A stretch of DNA of 64,000 nucleotides from an uncultured Agathobaculum sp. (GTDB lineage: Bacteria; Bacillota; Clostridia; Oscillospirales; Butyricicoccaceae): assembly GCF_944380985.1 (NCBI RefSeq), contig NZ_CALWJJ010000001.1:186001-250000 (forward strand), in the 5' to 3' direction. Made by a program: the position numbers and the translations under genes. Positions 62,092 through 64,000 of the stretch are shown piece after piece (the first letter of the stretch is position 1; each line of letters begins with the position of its first letter). Below the pieces are notes generated by a model, which saw nothing but the letters and a program-made list of their open reading frames with translations, made no database searches and was not told the origin of the DNA.

Positions 62092-63285
62092 TTAGTCCAT
62101 GCCGACGTAAACGCCGTTCTGGATGACCATGCCCTTCGGACTCTTAGAAACCGCGCCGTCCGTATTCCAAGTGATGCCCGCGCCATCGCCGGTCAGGCCC
62201 TCAAAAGTAATGGTCGGGAAGGTCTCCATCATCGCATCGCACAGCTCGGAAGCCGACATATCCGGCGTGCAGCCCGCAGTCTCGAGCGCCTGCTTGTAAG
62301 CGTAGATGCAGTCGTAAGCATCGGCCGCAAACTGATTCGGGGTCTCGCCGTAGCGCTCCTCATACTTGGTTACGAAATTGACGGTCGCCTCGTCGGTCGC
62401 GTCCGCATTGAACGGGGTTAGCAGCATAACGCCCTCGGCCAGCGTGGTGTCAAAGTTCTCAACCGCCAGCACGCCGTCCATGCCGTCCACGCCGAAGAAG
62501 CCGGGCGCATAGCCCATCTGGTTAGCCTGGGTCAGGATGAGGGAGGCCGGGGTGTAATAGATCGGTAGGAACAGCAGGTCAGCGCCCGCGTCACGGCAGG
62601 CATTGAGCTGCACCGAGAAATCGGTGTCCATGCCGTCCATAAAGGACTCCTCTGCAACAATCTCCAGGCCCTTTACCTCAGCCTCAGCCTTGAACTGCTC
62701 CAGAATGCCGGTGGAATATACATCGTCGCTCTTATAGATGATGCCAATCTTGGTGCCCAGCTGCTGGTCCGCGATATAGTCCGCAGAAGCCAGGCCCTGG
62801 TTCGGGTCAGAAAAGCACATCTGGAACACAACGTCATTGCCCTCGATGGTTGCCGGGGAAGACGCGGACGGGGTCAGCGCAAAAATGTGATCCTCCTCGT
62901 GCAGAGGCGAGATGGCCTCGGCGGGCTTGGAGGTTACCGCGCCGAGCGACAGCTGGATACCCTCATCCTTAAGCGCGTTGTACGCGCTTACCGCCTTCTC
63001 AGTGTTGTTCTCGTCATCCTCAAAGATGACCTCAAACTGGATGTCGCCGCCAAGGGCGTTGATTTCCTCGACCGCTAGCGTCGCGCCGTTTTGCACCGCA
63101 GTGCCATAGATTGCCGCACTGCCAGTCAGCGGCGCCGTACCGCCGATCTTGAATACGGTTGCGGAGGTATTCCCGTTGTCCGCACTGTCAGTATTACCGC
63201 TGGCGGCGTTGTTATTGCTGCCGCAGCCAGCCAGCGCGCTGACCAGCAATGCGCCGGCCATCAGCATGCTCAGACTTTTCTTCAT
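62092..63285 (-). CDS. livJ: Branched-chain amino-acid-type ABC substrate-binding lipoprotein
   Basis: 397 residues. The lipoprotein signal MLMAGALLVSALAGCGSN has a lipobox LAGC. An Asn/Ser/Gly-rich linker is followed by the type I periplasmic-binding fold: KIGGTAPLTGSAAIYGTAVQNGATLAVEEIN, IFEDDENNTEKAVSAYNAL, GAVTSKPAEAISPLHEED, FADPN-like DPNQGLASADYIADQ, and FAADAYDCIYAYKQALE. Ligand is probably an amino acid or short-chain amide; not provable here. First gene of the operon. Confidence 0.92.
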   Translation of the reverse strand: MKKSLSMLMAGALLVSALAGCGSNNNAASGNTDSADNGNTSATVFKIGGTAPLTGSAAIYGTAVQNGATLAVEEINALGGDIQFEVIFEDDENNTEKAVSAYNALKDEGIQLSLGAVTSKPAEAISPLHEEDHIFALTPSASSPATIEGNDVVFQMCFSDPNQGLASADYIADQQLGTKIGIIYKSDDVYSTGILEQFKAEAEVKGLEIVAEESFMDGMDTDFSVQLNACRDAGADLLFLPIYYTPASLILTQANQMGYAPGFFGVDGMDGVLAVENFDTTLAEGVMLLTPFNADATDEATVNFVTKYEERYGETPNQFAADAYDCIYAYKQALETAGCTPDMSASELCDAMMETFPTITFEGLTGDGAGITWNTDGAVSKSPKGMVIQNGVYVGMD

Positions 63286-63324
63286 GGTTATCTTCTCCTT
63301 TACTCAAATAATCTCCCCGTTTCC

Positions 63325-63412
63325 AATTTGTGTAGGAAACACCCGGATTATTTTCTTATTATACTACGCTTTCTTCTTTTCGGCAGACTTTTTTTCCTTT
63401 CCTACACAATTT
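63325..63412 (-). repeat. Inverted repeats flanking the livJ promoter region
   Basis: AATTTGTGTAGGAAA (63325-63339) and TTTCCTACACAATTT (63398-63412) are inverted copies with one mismatch, about 58 bases apart, around a TATAAT (63363-63358, minus strand). Paired operators of an unknown regulator are possible. No gene was seen in 63286-63668. Confidence 0.5.
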
Positions 63413-63668
63413 CAGACAATCTACCGATTATCTTTTTCCAATAAATACGAAATTTGTGCTTTCTTCCGAAAAACATTTGTCCGCAGTGCAAGGAACTCTG
63501 CAATCGTTTTTAGGTGCGCACAACTGCCTTCAAAATCCTCTGCCGCCCGGCAGGTCCTTCGGACAATAAAAACTGCGGATAAAATACGAAGCACACCCGC
63601 AGGTATGCGAATAAAACAGCAGCTTTCGCAAACGCAAAGCGGCGCTGTTTTCGCCTACAAACTATGAT

Positions 63669-64000
63669 TTACGGCTGATACGGTGTAGATAGATACATAT
63701 TTTGCAAAAATGACTGCCCGGTCACTGTGCGGAACACCCGCTCGCCAGCGGCCCGGCAGACGTCTTGCGGCAGCGCATCCTCATATGCGTTGACCAGAAA
63801 ATCCGCCTCGACCAGAATACGGAAATCCATCTCATCCGACGCATCATAGGTATGGTGATGCGCGATTAGCCACAGCACACGCTCACACTCCGCCGCATCC
63901 GCGCCCGCCTGCCGAAGCAGCGGCGCGGCGACCGCCGGTCCCTCTATCTCCTGCCACTTGCCATTGGATGAGCCGTGCCGGCGTTCGGCCTCATGGATGC
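63669..64000 (-). CDS. HD-domain phosphohydrolase-like protein, C-terminal part
   Basis: The gene runs in from the right edge; about 109 C-terminal residues are visible. The sequence IHEAERRHGSSNGKWQEIEGPAVAAPLLRQAG, then ERVLWLIAHHHTYDASDEMDFRILVEADFLVNAYED, is the second half of an HD domain, with the HHH metal ligands and a conserved aspartate in EADFLVN. Clostridial relatives are small HD proteins of unknown substrate. The N-terminal HD pair lies outside the window. Confidence 0.75.
   Translation of the reverse strand, partial: IHEAERRHGSSNGKWQEIEGPAVAAPLLRQAGADAAECERVLWLIAHHHTYDASDEMDFRILVEADFLVNAYEDALPQDVCRAAGERVFRTVTGQSFLQNMYLSTPYQP

Overview
The window looks like chromosome from an anaerobic, spore-forming-type Firmicute of class Clostridia (Oscillospirales/Butyricicoccaceae-like by gene style). 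The signs are strong AGGAGG ribosome-binding sites, a Met T-box leader, a FeoA-FeoA-FeoB operon, an S-layer-anchored repeat protein, a pyruvate carboxylase, a clostridial DUF975 membrane protein and an ATP-binding-cassette liv operon. Genus is not resolvable from sequence alone. Most genes are GC-rich; the exceptions are the flank upstream of the giant surface gene and part of an integrated element.

Layout. 1-5.1 kb: end of proA, a CYTH protein, a ComEC-like metallo-hydrolase with DUF3006, lysA, a tail-anchored zinc-ribbon protein and mnmM. 5.1-10.2 kb: an iron block (feoA-feoA-feoB-Cys-rich protein, then DUF3793-flavodoxin). Its two promoters share an almost identical operator layout, which points to one iron-responsive regulon. 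10.3-12.4 kb: GNAT, esterase and IclR regulator. 12.7-25.2 kb: one 4,077-residue secreted SLH-anchored protein built from dozens of MBG/Ig-like repeats with a higher-order ~795-residue super-repeat, preceded by two small leader ORFs. 25.7-42.5 kb: housekeeping genes (tRNA-Ala, tatD, metG behind a T-box, DUF975, VanW/G5 protein, pgi, glyA, nth, coaX, a phosphodiesterase, a three-gene cassette of uncharacterised small proteins, pyc).

42.685-57.548 kb is an integrated genomic island. It is bounded by a 23-bp direct repeat of the tRNA-Ser(GGA) 3' end. It carries a tyrosine recombinase next to the intact tRNA, an excisionase-like HTH protein, and matching pairs of putative integrase arm-binding repeats at both ends. 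Its cargo is a sugar/polyol catabolic locus (two TIM-barrel isomerases, an IolG-like dehydrogenase, a GPH transporter, AraC and LacI regulators with two matching LacI operators), a stand-alone PD-(D/E)XK nuclease-like protein that may be a defence gene, and several uncharacterised element genes. One of these contains a perfect 20-bp palindrome in its coding sequence.

57.6-64 kb: tRNA-Ser, then a branched-chain amino-acid-type ABC transporter operon (livJ-livH-livM-livG-livF) ending in a cytidylate-kinase-like gene, and the C-terminal part of an HD-domain protein at the right edge.

The best candidates for undescribed biology are the island's nuclease and palindrome-containing genes, the giant surface protein with its leader ORFs, the shared feo/flavodoxin operator, and the hairpin-rich intergenic segment at 8.54-8.83 kb.
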